Positions 1 to 12,203 of a DNA stretch of 64,000 nt are shown one piece after another. The stretch comes from Caballeronia sp. GAFFF1. GTDB taxonomy: Bacteria; Pseudomonadota; Gammaproteobacteria; Burkholderiales; Burkholderiaceae. The stretch covers positions 214,768 through 278,767 of the forward strand of contig NZ_JALQEM010000032.1 in assembly GCF_023630705.1 (NCBI RefSeq). The letters run 5' to 3'. The stretch's first letter is position 1, and every line of letters starts with the position of its first letter. The notes beneath the pieces were generated by a model, which was given only the letters and a program-made list of their open reading frames with translations, made no database searches and was not told the origin of the DNA. The position numbers and the translations under genes are program-made.

Positions 1-187
1 GTGTTTTTCTGTCTATCGAGCGGTCTGTGCCGAGTGCTTTGTCATGGCGATGTTGCCTCGGTCAGGATGAGAAACATTTCGGATTTCAAAATGCTTGTCA
101 CGGTGCGCGTCGATCATTGCCATGTGGCAGCGTGGGGAATTCGCGCACCGGGTTGGGGGCTGCGAATCGCTGCGTGTTGTAAGAAGC

Positions 188-607
188 GCATGCAAGCGCG
201 TTCTGGGTGCGGCCCCGAGAGCCGCTTCTCGCGATGGCGGCATCGTCGCCATCGCGCGGCCGCGAACTACTCGGGCACGCGGACCGGCGACATCGGCATG
301 GCGCTCGCGGCGAGCGACACCGCTAGCGCAGAGCTCCATGCGCGTTGCAAGGATCGCATGCAAGCGCGTTCCGACGCGGCCCGGAAAGCCGCCTCTCACG
401 ACGGCGGCATCGTCGCCATTCGGCGGCCGCAGACTACTCGGGCACGCAGACCAGCGGCATCGGCATGGCGTCGCGGCGGGCAATACCGCGAGCGCGGAGC
501 GCCATGCGCGTGGCAAGAAGCGCATGCAAGCACTTTCCGGTGCGGCCCGGAAGACCGCTTCTCGCGACGGCGGCATCGTCGCCATCCCGCCGCCGCGACA
601 ACGCGCG

Positions 608-610
<3 letters not shown>
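188..610. repeat. Degenerate tandem repeat, about 167 bp unit, 2.5 copies
   Basis: Three direct copies begin with gcatgcaagc at 188, 356 and 522, giving periods of 168 and 166 bp. The third copy is cut off near 610, at the copA stop codon. Each copy holds a conserved block, ggcggcatcgtcgccat, that can fold as a short hairpin. Open frames cross the array on both strands but differ between copies and match no family I recognise. It is probably non-coding sequence downstream of copA. The 187 bases to its left hold no gene I can support; a weakly similar segment before 188 may be a fourth, decayed copy. Confidence 0.75.
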
Positions 611-2902
<2,292 letters not shown>

Positions 2903-2956
2903 GGTGAAACGCTCCGGATCTGGCTGAACGGGCGCAATTCCCGTTCTCATGCATCC

Positions 2957-2987
2957 AGTATCGACCTTCCCATGACTGGAAGGTCAA
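2957..2987 (-). promoter_or_regulatory. MerR/CueR-type metal-responsive promoter of copA
   Basis: Read on the minus strand, a -35 box TTGACC (2987-2982) is followed by exactly 19 bp and a -10 box GATACT (2962-2957). The long spacer contains the dyad ACCTTCC / GGAAGGT, centred between the boxes. A 19-bp spacer with this dyad is the hallmark of promoters untwisted by MerR-family activators such as CueR. Transcription should begin near 2950, giving a leader of about 50 nt before the chosen copA start. Confidence 0.88.
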
Positions 2988-2996
2988 GCGCGGTTC

Positions 2997-3647
2997 TCAG
3001 CCCCGCGGCGGATCGTTCAGGGTGGCGGACATGGCGTCGGCAAGCGCGTGCGCCGCGTCGCCGCCGCGCTGACGCAGGCCGGCGACCGCGCCCAGGCGGT
3101 CGGCGTCGGCCTTGTTCTGCGAGAGCTTGGCCTTGCCGACGAGCCGCGTCACCTCGATCTCGATGCCGACGATCGCGCCCAGCAGCTCGTCGATGTAATC
3201 GCGCGGCGCGTCGCCCATCTTCCACGGCGCGGGCTCGGCCGCTTCCATCTTGCGCGTGAGCCGCGCGACGACGCCGCGCACGTACGCTTCGTCATCGCGC
3301 ACCGTGATGCGGCCGTGCGCGTGCACGACGAAATAATTCCAGGTCGGCACCTGCCGATGCGTTTCCTGCTTGCTCGGATAGAAATTCGGCGAGATGTACC
3401 CGGCTTCGCCCTGGAAGATCACGAGCACGTTCTCCCCCGGCGCCACTTCTTTCCAGACCGGATTGGCCCGCGCCACATGCGCGCGCAGGACGCCGTGCTC
3501 GCTCGCAGTCGCGTCGAATTCGAACGGAACATGATTTGCGTCCAGCCCGTTCGGGCCGTGCGTGACGAGCGCGCCGAACGGGTTCGCGGCGATCAGCGCG
3601 TGGAGCACGTCGGCGCGGTTTTCTTCGAAATGGGCGGGCAGATACAT
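2997..3647 (-). CDS. FMN-binding negative transcriptional regulator, PaiB family
   Basis: A 216-residue protein with the PaiB N-terminus (MYLPAHF, then ENRADVLHALI and NPFGALVT). The middle (VWKEVAPGENVLVIFQGE, PTWNYFVVHAHG) is typical of the split-barrel flavin-binding fold. PaiB proteins were first described as repressors of sporulation and protease genes in Bacillus. In proteobacteria the function is unproven and a flavin- or haem-linked role is equally possible. The start at 3647 is chosen because PaiB proteins normally begin MYxPxxF; upstream in-frame codons reach 3713. It is upstream of copA in the same direction, but copA has its own promoter in the gap, so they need not be co-transcribed. 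Confidence 0.85.
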   Translation of the reverse strand: MYLPAHFEENRADVLHALIAANPFGALVTHGPNGLDANHVPFEFDATASEHGVLRAHVARANPVWKEVAPGENVLVIFQGEAGYISPNFYPSKQETHRQVPTWNYFVVHAHGRITVRDDEAYVRGVVARLTRKMEAAEPAPWKMGDAPRDYIDELLGAIVGIEIEVTRLVGKAKLSQNKADADRLGAVAGLRQRGGDAAHALADAMSATLNDPPRG

Positions 3648-3882
3648 CGGTCGGCTCTGTGACGGTGGAATGAAGAACAGCAAGAAACCCGATGTTACGC
3701 GATGCCGGCGCATGCGGTTTGCTTCAGTTATTAGCGCCTTACGACGGTTTTGGCAGCGGCTCCTTGCCTATCATCAGCGGATACGTTAAAACCCGACTTT
3801 CGAGATAGTTTCCGCGCCCGTAACAAAGGCGCAAACGTTAAGGCGGCAGCATCGGTTTGCGCGCCGGAAGTTGCGCCAACCC

Positions 3883-5379
3883 ATGCGAAACAAGAACCGG
3901 ACTCCCATTCGAATGAACCTACAACGACGCTGGACCTTCCCGCTCAACGCCGCTTTCTGTCTGGGCGCAAGCATCGCCGGAATGAGCCTCCTGTCCGGCT
4001 GCGCGGCGAACAAGCCGCCCGAGGCCAAAGCCAGCACCGGCTGGGTGAAGGACCAGGTGGCGGATGCCTACACGTTCGGCTTTCCGCTCGTTGCCTCGGA
4101 CATCGCCCGTGAGCGCGCGAGCGGCAACGCGGCGCAGTCGGGCCGCGCGCCGCTCAACACGTTCCGGCACGCGAGCGCGCTGCCGCCCGTCGGCGCGGCG
4201 GGCTGGCCGAGCGTCGATACGCTCGATTCGACCGCATGGCTGGATGTGTCGGCCGATCCGGTGATCGTCTCGCTGCCCGCCGCGCCGCGCGGGCGGTATC
4301 TGGATGCGCGCGCCTTCGACGCGTGGACCAACGCGCTCTATTCGAGCGCCGACACGACGCCGTATCCGAAGATGCAGTCGATTGCGTTCGTGCCGGCGGG
4401 CTTCAGCGGCACGCTGCCCGCGGATGCCACGCGCGTCGAATGCCGCACGCGCTACGTGTGGCTCTCCGTGCGCGTGCGCGTGAACGGCCCGCGCGACGTG
4501 CGCGAGGCACGCAAGCTGCAAACCGCGATGCGCATCGAGGCGCTCACGCCCGCAAAAGGTTCCGTTGCGGATGCGACGCCCGCCGTCACCGGCGCGTGGC
4601 CCGGCGGCAGCAGCGGCCAGCAGCCGGCGGTGCCGCCGCTGCCCGCCGCGCCCCCGACGGCATCGCCCGGTGCGCAAGCCGAATCGCTCGACGCAAGCGC
4701 CTTCTTCGCGCGTCTTGCCCGCTCGCTCGACGACAACCCGCCCGCCACCGCCGACACGCCCGCGATGAGCCGTCTCGCCGCCATCGGCGTGAAGCCCGGC
4801 GAGCCGGTGCACTTCACGACGACGGACGCGCCGGTGCTCGACGCGGGCATCGCCGAGGCGCGCGAGCGGCTCTCGACCGTGCCGCCCAACGCAATCACGA
4901 AGAACGGCTGGACGTGGTTCGGCGACGGCGTCGGCAACTACGGCACCGACTACACGCTGCGCGCCTATCTCGCGCGCCGGCAGACGGCGACGAGCACGAA
5001 AGACGGCGAAACGAAGCCGGTTGCATCCGTCGACAGCGACGGCCACGCGCTGAACGGCGCGAACGACTACGTGCTGCACTTCGAGCCGAATCAGCTTCCG
5101 CCGGTGCGCGGCTTCTGGACGCTCACGGCCTATACCAAAGACGGCGCGCTCGCCGATGCCAAAGCGCCGCGCCTGTCCCTTTCGGACCGCGACCGCCTGA
5201 AGAAGAATCGCGACGGCTCGATCGACGTGATCGTGTCGTCGGAGTCGCCGGGCAAGGGGCGTGCGTCGAACTGGCTGCCCGCGCCCGCAGGCGAGTTCCA
5301 GCTGGCCATGCGCCTCTATGCGCCCAAGCCGCAGGCGAGCGACGGCACGTGGGCGCCGCCGCCCGTGCAGCGGCAATAG
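3883..5379 (+). CDS. DUF1254/DUF1214 domain lipoprotein
   Basis: A predicted exported protein of about 498 residues. The N-terminus has a basic stretch, a hydrophobic segment and a lipobox-like LLSGC, suggesting a lipid-anchored envelope protein. The DUF1254 part (AYTFGFPLVASDIA near the N-terminus) is followed by a DUF1214 part (WTWFGDGVGNYGTDYTLRAYLA; PPVRGFWTLTAYTKDG) near the C-terminus, the usual order. Between them lies a low-complexity Ala/Pro/Gly insert. The biochemical role of the family is not settled. ATG codons at 3883 and 3913 are both possible; GGAAG 12 nt before 3883 weakly favours it, while 3913 gives a more normal signal peptide. No operon partner is obvious. Confidence 0.8.
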   Translation: MRNKNRTPIRMNLQRRWTFPLNAAFCLGASIAGMSLLSGCAANKPPEAKASTGWVKDQVADAYTFGFPLVASDIARERASGNAAQSGRAPLNTFRHASALPPVGAAGWPSVDTLDSTAWLDVSADPVIVSLPAAPRGRYLDARAFDAWTNALYSSADTTPYPKMQSIAFVPAGFSGTLPADATRVECRTRYVWLSVRVRVNGPRDVREARKLQTAMRIEALTPAKGSVADATPAVTGAWPGGSSGQQPAVPPLPAAPPTASPGAQAESLDASAFFARLARSLDDNPPATADTPAMSRLAAIGVKPGEPVHFTTTDAPVLDAGIAEARERLSTVPPNAITKNGWTWFGDGVGNYGTDYTLRAYLARRQTATSTKDGETKPVASVDSDGHALNGANDYVLHFEPNQLPPVRGFWTLTAYTKDGALADAKAPRLSLSDRDRLKKNRDGSIDVIVSSESPGKGRASNWLPAPAGEFQLAMRLYAPKPQASDGTWAPPPVQRQ

Positions 5380-5512
5380 CGTCTTTTCGCGCCGCGTCAT
5401 CGAAGAGTTTTGACAACGTTGGCGCGGCGCGTCGTCGTATACTCGGGCATCCTCCTTCCGAGACGGCGAGATCGCGCCGCGCCGATGCGCGCATCGCGTC
5501 GCCGCGCATCGC

Positions 5513-8500
5513 ATGTCAAGCACCACGAAGTCAACGTTCACCACGGCCGGGCAGACCTTGCGCGGCGTGGTCCACGCGCGCCGCACGCGGCGCATCGCAA
5601 TCGGGTTCGTCGTCGCGCTGCTGGTGATCGGGCTGCTCGGGTTCTTTGTCGCCCCGCCGGTCATCCGGCACGTCGCCGAACAGCAGCTTTCGAAACAGCT
5701 CGACCGGCCGGCGAGCATCCGGCGCATCGCGCTCAATCCCTATACGCTCGATCTCGAAGCCGATGACGTGCATATCGGCGAATCCCGCGCCCAAGGCCCG
5801 AACGCGCCGGGCTTCGTCGATGTGTCGCGGCTCGTCGTGCGCACGTCGTGGACGTCGCTGTTCCGGCTCGCGCCGGTGATCGATGAACTGAAGATCGACT
5901 CGCCGCGCATCAACATCGTCCGGTACGACGCCGAGCATTTCAATTTCTCCGATCTGATCGCGAAGTTCTCGAAGCCTTCGTCGCCGCCCTCGGACAAGCC
6001 CGCGCGGTTCTCGGTGTCGAATATCCGGATCGAGAACGGGCGCATCGTTTTCGACGACAGGCTCACGAAAACAAAGCACACCATCGACCGCATCGCGCTC
6101 GGCATTCCGTTCATCGCCACGTTGCCGTCCGCCGCGGATATCTTCGTGACGCCGCTTTTGCAGGCGCGCATCGACGGCTCGCCGCTCGTGCTCAAGGGCC
6201 GCACGAAGCCGTTCGCGCAGTCGCGGGAGTCGGAAATCGCGCTGACGCTCGACGGGCTCGACGTGCCGCAATTGGCGTCGTATGCGCCCGCCTCGCTGCC
6301 GGTCGCGGTCAAGAGCGGCCGGCTCTCGACCGATCTCAACGTGCGTTTCGCAATTGCGGGCGACGTGCCGACCATCCGGATCGACGGCACCGCCGATCTC
6401 GCCGACGCCGCCGTGACCGATCGCGCGAACGCTCCGCTCATTGCCGCGCGCGCGCTGCACGTCAAGATCGCGGACATGCAGCCGCTGCGCAGCGTATATC
6501 ACTTCGACGAAATCACGCTGTCCGGGCCGGATGCGCATATCACGCGCGACGCCTCGGGCGCGTTCAACGTGACCAGGCTCGCGTCGCCTTCGAAGCCTGA
6601 AACCGCGAAGCCCGCGGACAGCAAGTCGCAACCGCTCGACCTCGCGATCCGCCATCTCGCCATCGACGGCGGGCGCCTCGCATATGCCGACGATCTCTTG
6701 AAGCAGCACGTCGAAGCCGCGCTGACGAACCTCGCCGTCACGCTCGACGACTTCTCCACGCTCGGCAAGACGCCCGCGCGCTACGCGCTCAAGACGGCGT
6801 CGGACAAAGGCGGCACGCTCGCGGCCTCGGGCAACGTCACGCTTGCCGCCCACACGGCGGACGCAAAGCTCGCGCTCGACGCGTTGGCGCTGCCGCCGCT
6901 GCAGCCGTACATCGCGAACATGGTGGCGGCGCGCGTCGTCGCTGGCACGGTGAGCGCGAATCTGCCGGTGTCGGTCGACTGGTCGAAGCCCGATGCGGGC
7001 GCGCAGGTCGGCGCGGGCGATGTCACAGTCGCCGGTCTCACACTCGTGCCGTCGAACGCGGCGGGCGCGGCGCCGATCAAGCTCGGCTCGGCGGTCGCGA
7101 AGATCGGCAAGGTCGATGTGGCCGCGCGCACCGCCGCGCTCGACAGCGTGCGGGTGAGCGGCCTCGCGCTGGAGGCGACGCGCCGCAAGGACGGAAGCAT
7201 CGATCTGGCGGCGCTCGCGGGACCGCACGAGGCCGCGCCGGAGCAAACGGCGACGCGCAAGGTGCAGAAGGCGCAGCAGGCCGGTCCGGCGTGGCGCTAT
7301 CAGATCGGCCAGATCGGGCTGGACGGCGCATCGGCCACGTTCACGGACGAAACGCCCGCGCGGCCGGTGAAGCTGAGCGTCGCGCCGCTGGCTCTCGATG
7401 TCAGGCAGTTCAGCGACGACATGACGAAGCCGCTTCCCGTCGACGGCAAGCTCACGCTCAACGGCCGCGGCGCGCTCGCCGTGAACGGCAACGTCACGCT
7501 CAGTCCGCTCAAGGTCGCGCTGCATGTGAAGGGCGACCAGGTGGATGTGTCCGCGTTCGAGCCGTATTTCGGCGACAAACTCAACGTCGAAGTGGCGAGC
7601 GCGGCGCTCAACGCGAACGGCGACATGGCGATGTCGGGCAGCGGCAAGACGCTCGCGGCGTCGTACAAGGGCGACGCGTCGCTCACCGACGTGCGCATGA
7701 TCGACAAGGCCACGTCCGACCGCTTCGCCGGCTGGAAGCTGCTGGGCCTCACGAATCTGAAGGCGAGCTACGGCGAGCGCGGCACGGACGTGGAGGCGGC
7801 GCGCGTCACGTTTGCCAACTTCTATGGCCGCGTGCTGCTCGATGCGCAGGGCAAGCTGAACCTGAAGAACGTCGTGGCGAGCGATCACGCAGCCGGGCAA
7901 TCGGTGACGCAGCCGGCGGCGTCTGCGTCAGCCTCGGCGCCGGTTGCCGCGAGCGCGCCCGCCGACACGGCGAAGTCCGGGCCGCCGGTGAACCTGCGCT
8001 TCGGCGAACTCGTGTTGCAGAACGGCCGCGTCACGTACACCGACAACTTCATCAAGCCGAACTACACGGCGAATCTCGTGGCGATCAACGGGACCATCGG
8101 CGCGTTCGGCACGCAATCCACGACGCCCGCGCCCGTCGATGTCACCGCGAAGCTCGCGGCCAACGGGCCGGTGTCGATCAAGGGGCAGGTGAATCCGCTG
8201 ATCGCGAAACCCGCGCTCGATCTGACCGCGAGCGCGCACGACGTGGAGTTGACCAACCTCACGCCGTATTCGGCGAAATACGCGGGCTATCCGATCACCA
8301 AGGGCAAGCTGAACGTCGATCTGCACTACATGCTCGCCGACGACAAGCTGACGGCGAACAACCACCTGTTCATCGACCAGTTGACCTTCGGCGATCACAT
8401 CGACAATCCGAGCGCGACGAAGCTGCCGGTGCGGCTCGCGGTATCGTTGCTGAAGAACTCGCGCGGCGAAATCGACGTGAACATTCCGATTTCCGGCTCG

Positions 8501-9175
8501 CTGTCGAATCCGGAGTTTTCGGTCGGCGGGCTCGTGTGGCAGGCCATTCTGAACCTCGTGCAGAAGGCCGTGACCGCGCCGTTCTCGCTGCTTGCGCATG
8601 CGTTCGGCGGCAGCGGCGAGGAGTTGAACTACGTGGAATTCGACGCCGGCTCGGCCACGCTCACCGATGCCGCGCAGAAGAAGCTCGACACGATCGCGAA
8701 GGCGCTCGCGGACAAGCCGTCGATCCGGCTGGACGTGACCGGCCGCGTCGATCCGAAGGTGGACGAACCGGGCTTGCGCAGCGCGTGGCTCGACGCGCAG
8801 GTGAAGCGCGCGAAGGTGCGCGACATGTCGGGCAACGGCGAAAACGTCGACTGGGCGAGCGTGAAGGTGTCCGGCGACGACTACGACAAGTACCTGACGA
8901 AGGTTTACAAGTCGGTCGATTTCAAGAAGCCGCGCAATATGATCGGTCTCACCAAGACTGTGCCGGATGCCGACATGAAGGCCGCGCTGTTGCAGAACGC
9001 GCCGGTCGACGAGGCTTCGTTGCGCGACCTCGCGCAGCGGCGCGCGCAGGCGGTCAAGGAATATTTCGACGGAAAGATCGACAGCAGCCGGATTTTCGTC
9101 GTCGCGCCGAAGCTGACTGCCGACGGCATCGACGACAAAGGCGCGGGAAGCCGCGTCGATCTGGGCCTGAAATAG
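5513..9175 (+). CDS. Large AsmA-like DUF748 envelope protein
   Basis: A 1220-residue protein with one N-terminal membrane anchor (about residues 29-48) and a very long periplasmic part rich in beta-strand repeats (for example IRIENGRIVFDDRLT, LRFGELVLQNGRVTYTD). This is the DUF748 architecture, related to the AsmA/TamB/YhdP group of bridge-like proteins thought to move phospholipid or shape the outer membrane. The last 200 residues (VEFDAGSATLTDAAQKKLDTIAKAL) resemble an OmpA-like peptidoglycan-binding segment, common in this family. Length fits the long members. The function here is inferred from family only. The DUF29 gene follows 50 bp downstream and may be co-transcribed. Confidence 0.85.
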   Translation: MSSTTKSTFTTAGQTLRGVVHARRTRRIAIGFVVALLVIGLLGFFVAPPVIRHVAEQQLSKQLDRPASIRRIALNPYTLDLEADDVHIGESRAQGPNAPGFVDVSRLVVRTSWTSLFRLAPVIDELKIDSPRINIVRYDAEHFNFSDLIAKFSKPSSPPSDKPARFSVSNIRIENGRIVFDDRLTKTKHTIDRIALGIPFIATLPSAADIFVTPLLQARIDGSPLVLKGRTKPFAQSRESEIALTLDGLDVPQLASYAPASLPVAVKSGRLSTDLNVRFAIAGDVPTIRIDGTADLADAAVTDRANAPLIAARALHVKIADMQPLRSVYHFDEITLSGPDAHITRDASGAFNVTRLASPSKPETAKPADSKSQPLDLAIRHLAIDGGRLAYADDLLKQHVEAALTNLAVTLDDFSTLGKTPARYALKTASDKGGTLAASGNVTLAAHTADAKLALDALALPPLQPYIANMVAARVVAGTVSANLPVSVDWSKPDAGAQVGAGDVTVAGLTLVPSNAAGAAPIKLGSAVAKIGKVDVAARTAALDSVRVSGLALEATRRKDGSIDLAALAGPHEAAPEQTATRKVQKAQQAGPAWRYQIGQIGLDGASATFTDETPARPVKLSVAPLALDVRQFSDDMTKPLPVDGKLTLNGRGALAVNGNVTLSPLKVALHVKGDQVDVSAFEPYFGDKLNVEVASAALNANGDMAMSGSGKTLAASYKGDASLTDVRMIDKATSDRFAGWKLLGLTNLKASYGERGTDVEAARVTFANFYGRVLLDAQGKLNLKNVVASDHAAGQSVTQPAASASASAPVAASAPADTAKSGPPVNLRFGELVLQNGRVTYTDNFIKPNYTANLVAINGTIGAFGTQSTTPAPVDVTAKLAANGPVSIKGQVNPLIAKPALDLTASAHDVELTNLTPYSAKYAGYPITKGKLNVDLHYMLADDKLTANNHLFIDQLTFGDHIDNPSATKLPVRLAVSLLKNSRGEIDVNIPISGSLSNPEFSVGGLVWQAILNLVQKAVTAPFSLLAHAFGGSGEELNYVEFDAGSATLTDAAQKKLDTIAKALADKPSIRLDVTGRVDPKVDEPGLRSAWLDAQVKRAKVRDMSGNGENVDWASVKVSGDDYDKYLTKVYKSVDFKKPRNMIGLTKTVPDADMKAALLQNAPVDEASLRDLAQRRAQAVKEYFDGKIDSSRIFVVAPKLTADGIDDKGAGSRVDLGLK

Positions 9176-9225
9176 CGGCGTTAGCCGAACGGACGATCTC
9201 GAAGAACAGCGAGGGGCGAATTACG

Positions 9226-9705
9226 ATGAGCCAAACCGGAGATTCGAAAGAAAACGGGAGTCAGCCAATGGGAACGCCTTACGAGCAGGACGTCGTCGCG
9301 TGGGCCAGGGAACAGGCCGCGCTGCTGCGTGCAGGGAAGCTCACGGCCATCGATATCGAGCATATCGCAGAGGAAATCGAGGACGTGGGCAAGAGCGAAC
9401 AGCGCGAACTGGCGAGCCGGATGTCGGTGTTGCTGGCGCATTTGTTGAAGTGGACGTATCAGCACGCAAGACGCAGCAAGAGCTGGAGCCATACTATCCG
9501 GACGCAGCGCAAAGAAGTGGAATACGCGCTGAAAGAAGCGCCGAGCCTGCGCGGAAAGTTCGACGACGCGGCGTGGATCGACGTAGTGTGGTCGCGCGCA
9601 CGCAATCTCGCGGAATCGGAAACGGGTCTGGATATCGACGCGTTTCCCGAGACCTGCCCCTGGCCGATGACGCAGGTTCTCGATCCGGAGTTTTATCCTG
9701 ACTGA
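9226..9705 (+). CDS. DUF29 domain protein
   Basis: A 159-residue cytoplasmic protein with the DUF29 signature: YEQDVVAWAREQAALLRAGK, then IDIEHIAEEIEDVGKSEQREL, then a helical core with LLKWTYQHARR and W-S-x-TI. The family is widespread in cyanobacteria and proteobacteria and has no agreed function. The start at 9226 is supported by GAGGGG 10 nt upstream; earlier in-frame codons lie inside the shadow of the DUF748 gene. There is no signal peptide or membrane segment. Confidence 0.85.
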   Translation: MSQTGDSKENGSQPMGTPYEQDVVAWAREQAALLRAGKLTAIDIEHIAEEIEDVGKSEQRELASRMSVLLAHLLKWTYQHARRSKSWSHTIRTQRKEVEYALKEAPSLRGKFDDAAWIDVVWSRARNLAESETGLDIDAFPETCPWPMTQVLDPEFYPD

Positions 9706-9724
9706 GCGGAGGCCCGCCCCCGCT

Positions 9725-11293
9725 CTAATGCGCCCCCGCCGCGGCCCCACCTCCACCGCCTTTCGCCACCTTCGTGATCCAGATCAGCGGAATGATCAGA
9801 ATGAAGATCACCGCCGAGATCAGAAAGATATCGTTGAGGCCCATCATCGCGGCCTGCGAATTCACGGTGAAGTTGAACATGCCGCGTGCCTGCGCTTCGC
9901 TGATATCGAGCGTCGATTGCGACGCGCCGAGCGCCTGCCAGAACGTCGGGTTGAAGGCGTTGGCCTGCTCGGTGAGCCGCTCGTGGTGCAGCGCGATGCG
10001 GTCGTCCCACGCGTTACCCGCGAGCGACGTGCCCACCGCGCCGCAAAACACCCGCGCGAAGTTCGATAACCCGGCCGCCGCCGGAATCTTCGAAGGCGGC
10101 AGGCCCGACAGCACGATGGCCGTCAGCGGCACGAAGAACATCGCCATCGGAATGCCCTGAAGCAGCGTCGGCAGCACGAGATGGAAGGTGTCGATCTCGA
10201 TCACGTATTTCGAGCGCAGCCAGAACACGAACGCGAAGCCGATGAACGCCATCGTCGCGATCACGCGGGCGTCGCTGCGCGGCAGAACCTTGCCCATCAC
10301 GGGCGCGAGGATCACGGCGAAGATGCCGAGCGGCGCGGTGACGAGCCCGGCATCGACGGAGCGGTAGTTCAGATACTGCTGCATCCACTGCGGCAGAAGC
10401 ACGAGGTTGCCGAAGAACACGCCGTACGCCACCGAAATCGCCACCGTCCCGCCGAAGAAATTGCGCCCGGTGAAGAGCCGCAAATCGACCACCGGATTCG
10501 CCTCCGTCAATTCCCACACGACGAAGAACGCGAATGAGATAACTGCCACGATCGCCAGCATCACGATGACCGGCGACGAGAACCAGTCGAGGTCGCGTCC
10601 CTTGTCGAGCATGATCTGCAGCGACGCCACCCACGCGACGAGCAGCGCGAGCCCGATCACGTCGATCGGCGCCTTGCGCGTCGGCGATTCACGCGTGCGG
10701 TAGATGAACCACGTCACGCCCGCCGCGAAGATGCCCACCGGTATGTTGATGTAGAAGATCCACGACCACGAATAGCTGTCGGTGATCCAGCCGCCGAGCG
10801 CGGGGCCGGCAATTGGCCCGACGGTCGCGGTCATCGCCCAGAGCGAGAGCGCCATCGACGCTTTCTCTTTCGGATACGAGCCGAGCAGAATGGCCTGCGA
10901 AAGCGGAATCAGCGGCCCGGCCACCGCGCCTTGCAGCACGCGGGCAATGAGCAGCACCGGCAAATTCGGCGCGAGACCGCAGAGCCACGACGACAGCACG
11001 AACATCAGAATGGCGCCGACGAAAAGCCGGATCTGCCCGAGCCGTTGCGTGAGCCAGCCGGTGAGCGGAATGGAAACCGCGTTCGACGCCGCAAACACGG
11101 TGATGACCCACGTGCCCTCGTTCACCGACACGCCGAGGTTGCCGGAGATCGTCGGGATCGCGACGTTGGCAATCGACGAATCCAGCACGTTCATGAAGGT
11201 CGCGAGCGCCACGGCGAAGGTGGCGAGCACGAGCTGGCCGCCCTTGAGCGGCGGTGGAGGCGGTGCGGCGGTGGTTGGCGGCGGCGTGCTCAT
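9725..11293 (-). CDS. DHA2-family multidrug exporter (EmrB/QacA type)
   Basis: A 522-residue major-facilitator protein with about 14 transmembrane helices. It shows the DHA2 hallmarks: a Pro-rich cytoplasmic tail, then ATFMNVLDSSIANVAIPTI in TM1 (the conserved motif D1), GWLTQRLGQIRLF in the loop after TM2, and GPALGGWITDSYSWSWIFYINIP in TM5 (motif C of antiporters). Such proteins expel hydrophobic drugs or other compounds in exchange for protons. EmrB normally works with EmrA and an outer-membrane channel, and neither is adjacent, so partners would have to be encoded elsewhere. The substrate cannot be read from sequence. Confidence 0.9.
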   Translation of the reverse strand: MSTPPPTTAAPPPPPLKGGQLVLATFAVALATFMNVLDSSIANVAIPTISGNLGVSVNEGTWVITVFAASNAVSIPLTGWLTQRLGQIRLFVGAILMFVLSSWLCGLAPNLPVLLIARVLQGAVAGPLIPLSQAILLGSYPKEKASMALSLWAMTATVGPIAGPALGGWITDSYSWSWIFYINIPVGIFAAGVTWFIYRTRESPTRKAPIDVIGLALLVAWVASLQIMLDKGRDLDWFSSPVIVMLAIVAVISFAFFVVWELTEANPVVDLRLFTGRNFFGGTVAISVAYGVFFGNLVLLPQWMQQYLNYRSVDAGLVTAPLGIFAVILAPVMGKVLPRSDARVIATMAFIGFAFVFWLRSKYVIEIDTFHLVLPTLLQGIPMAMFFVPLTAIVLSGLPPSKIPAAAGLSNFARVFCGAVGTSLAGNAWDDRIALHHERLTEQANAFNPTFWQALGASQSTLDISEAQARGMFNFTVNSQAAMMGLNDIFLISAVIFILIIPLIWITKVAKGGGGGAAAGAH

Positions 11294-11397
11294 GCATCTC
11301 CCGGCGAAGCGCCGCGACGCTCAGGTCGCGGCCGGATGTCAACGAATCCGCCAGTGTGCCTGCGCTTCAAAAAAGCTGCAGAGCCGCCGCCCGCAGC

Positions 11398-12180
11398 TTA
11401 CTTCGCTGAAATGTCGATGTTGCCGAGATACTTCTTCGCGTACTTGTCGATGGTGCCGTCCGCTTTCACCTTCGCGATGGCCGCGTCGAGCTTGGCCTTC
11501 AGCGCATCGTCGCCCTTGCGGATGCCGTACGCGATGCCGCTGCCGAGAATCTTGTCGTCGCGCACCGGCGCGCCGGCGAACGAAAAGCCTTCGCCGTCCG
11601 GCTTCGAGAGGAACCCGCTTTGTCCGGCGGGCGCGAGCACGAGCGTCGCGTCGAGACGGCCGGACTTGAGGTCCGCGTAGACCTGATTCTGGTCCTGATA
11701 CGGCACGATCTTCACGCCTTCGTTTTCCCAGTGCGCCTTGGCGAACGTCTCCTGAATGGAGCCTTGCAGCACGCCCACGCTTTTGCCTTTCAGCGCCGCC
11801 GCCGTCGGTTCGATACCGCTGCCCGTTTTCGCGATGAGTTGCGTCGGCACGCGATACACGACGGTCGTGAAGTCGATCGCCTGGCGGCGCTGCTCGGTGG
11901 CGTTCATGGCGGAATTGATCGCGTCGAACTTGCGGCCCTGCAGCGCGGGAATGAGGCCGTCGAACGACGTTTCGACCCATTTGCACTGCATCTTCGCGGC
12001 GACGCAGACGGCATTGCCCACGTCGATATCGAGTCCTTGCAGTTCCCCCGTCGCCGATTTGGATTCGAACGGCGGGTATTGCGCTTCGACGCCGAAGCGC
12101 AGGGTGTCGGCGGCGAGCGCCGCGCCGCTCGCGAGCGAGCACGCGACGAAAAGCGCGGCGGCGAGGTGGTTCTTCTTCAT
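11398..12180 (-). CDS. Polar amino-acid ABC transporter substrate-binding protein
   Basis: A 260-residue periplasmic binding protein of the SBP_bac_3 / His-Arg-Lys-ornithine group. It has a clean Sec signal peptide (cleavage after ALA23, mature start AD), then DTLRFGVEAQYPPFESK and GELQGLDIDVGNAV at the usual places, and a C-terminal KGDDALKAKLDAAIAKVKADG hinge region. It captures an amino acid and delivers it to an ABC permease, but no permease or ATPase gene is near. It starts 23 bp after the aminotransferase stop and is probably co-transcribed with it, suggesting that the imported amino acid is a substrate of that enzyme. Confidence 0.88.
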   Translation of the reverse strand: MKKNHLAAALFVACSLASGAALAADTLRFGVEAQYPPFESKSATGELQGLDIDVGNAVCVAAKMQCKWVETSFDGLIPALQGRKFDAINSAMNATEQRRQAIDFTTVVYRVPTQLIAKTGSGIEPTAAALKGKSVGVLQGSIQETFAKAHWENEGVKIVPYQDQNQVYADLKSGRLDATLVLAPAGQSGFLSKPDGEGFSFAGAPVRDDKILGSGIAYGIRKGDDALKAKLDAAIAKVKADGTIDKYAKKYLGNIDISAK

Positions 12181-12203
12181 CGTGGTCTCCGGGAAATCAA
12201 GGG

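Noticed and set aside
5410..5443. TTGACA and TATACT as a promoter for the DUF748 gene
   Set aside because: Both hexamers are perfect but the spacer is 22 bp, too long for a normal sigma-70 promoter. There is no sign of an activator dyad as in the copA promoter.
5531..7900. A 789-codon minus-strand open frame
   Set aside because: It is antisense to the DUF748 gene, with no domain or ribosome site.
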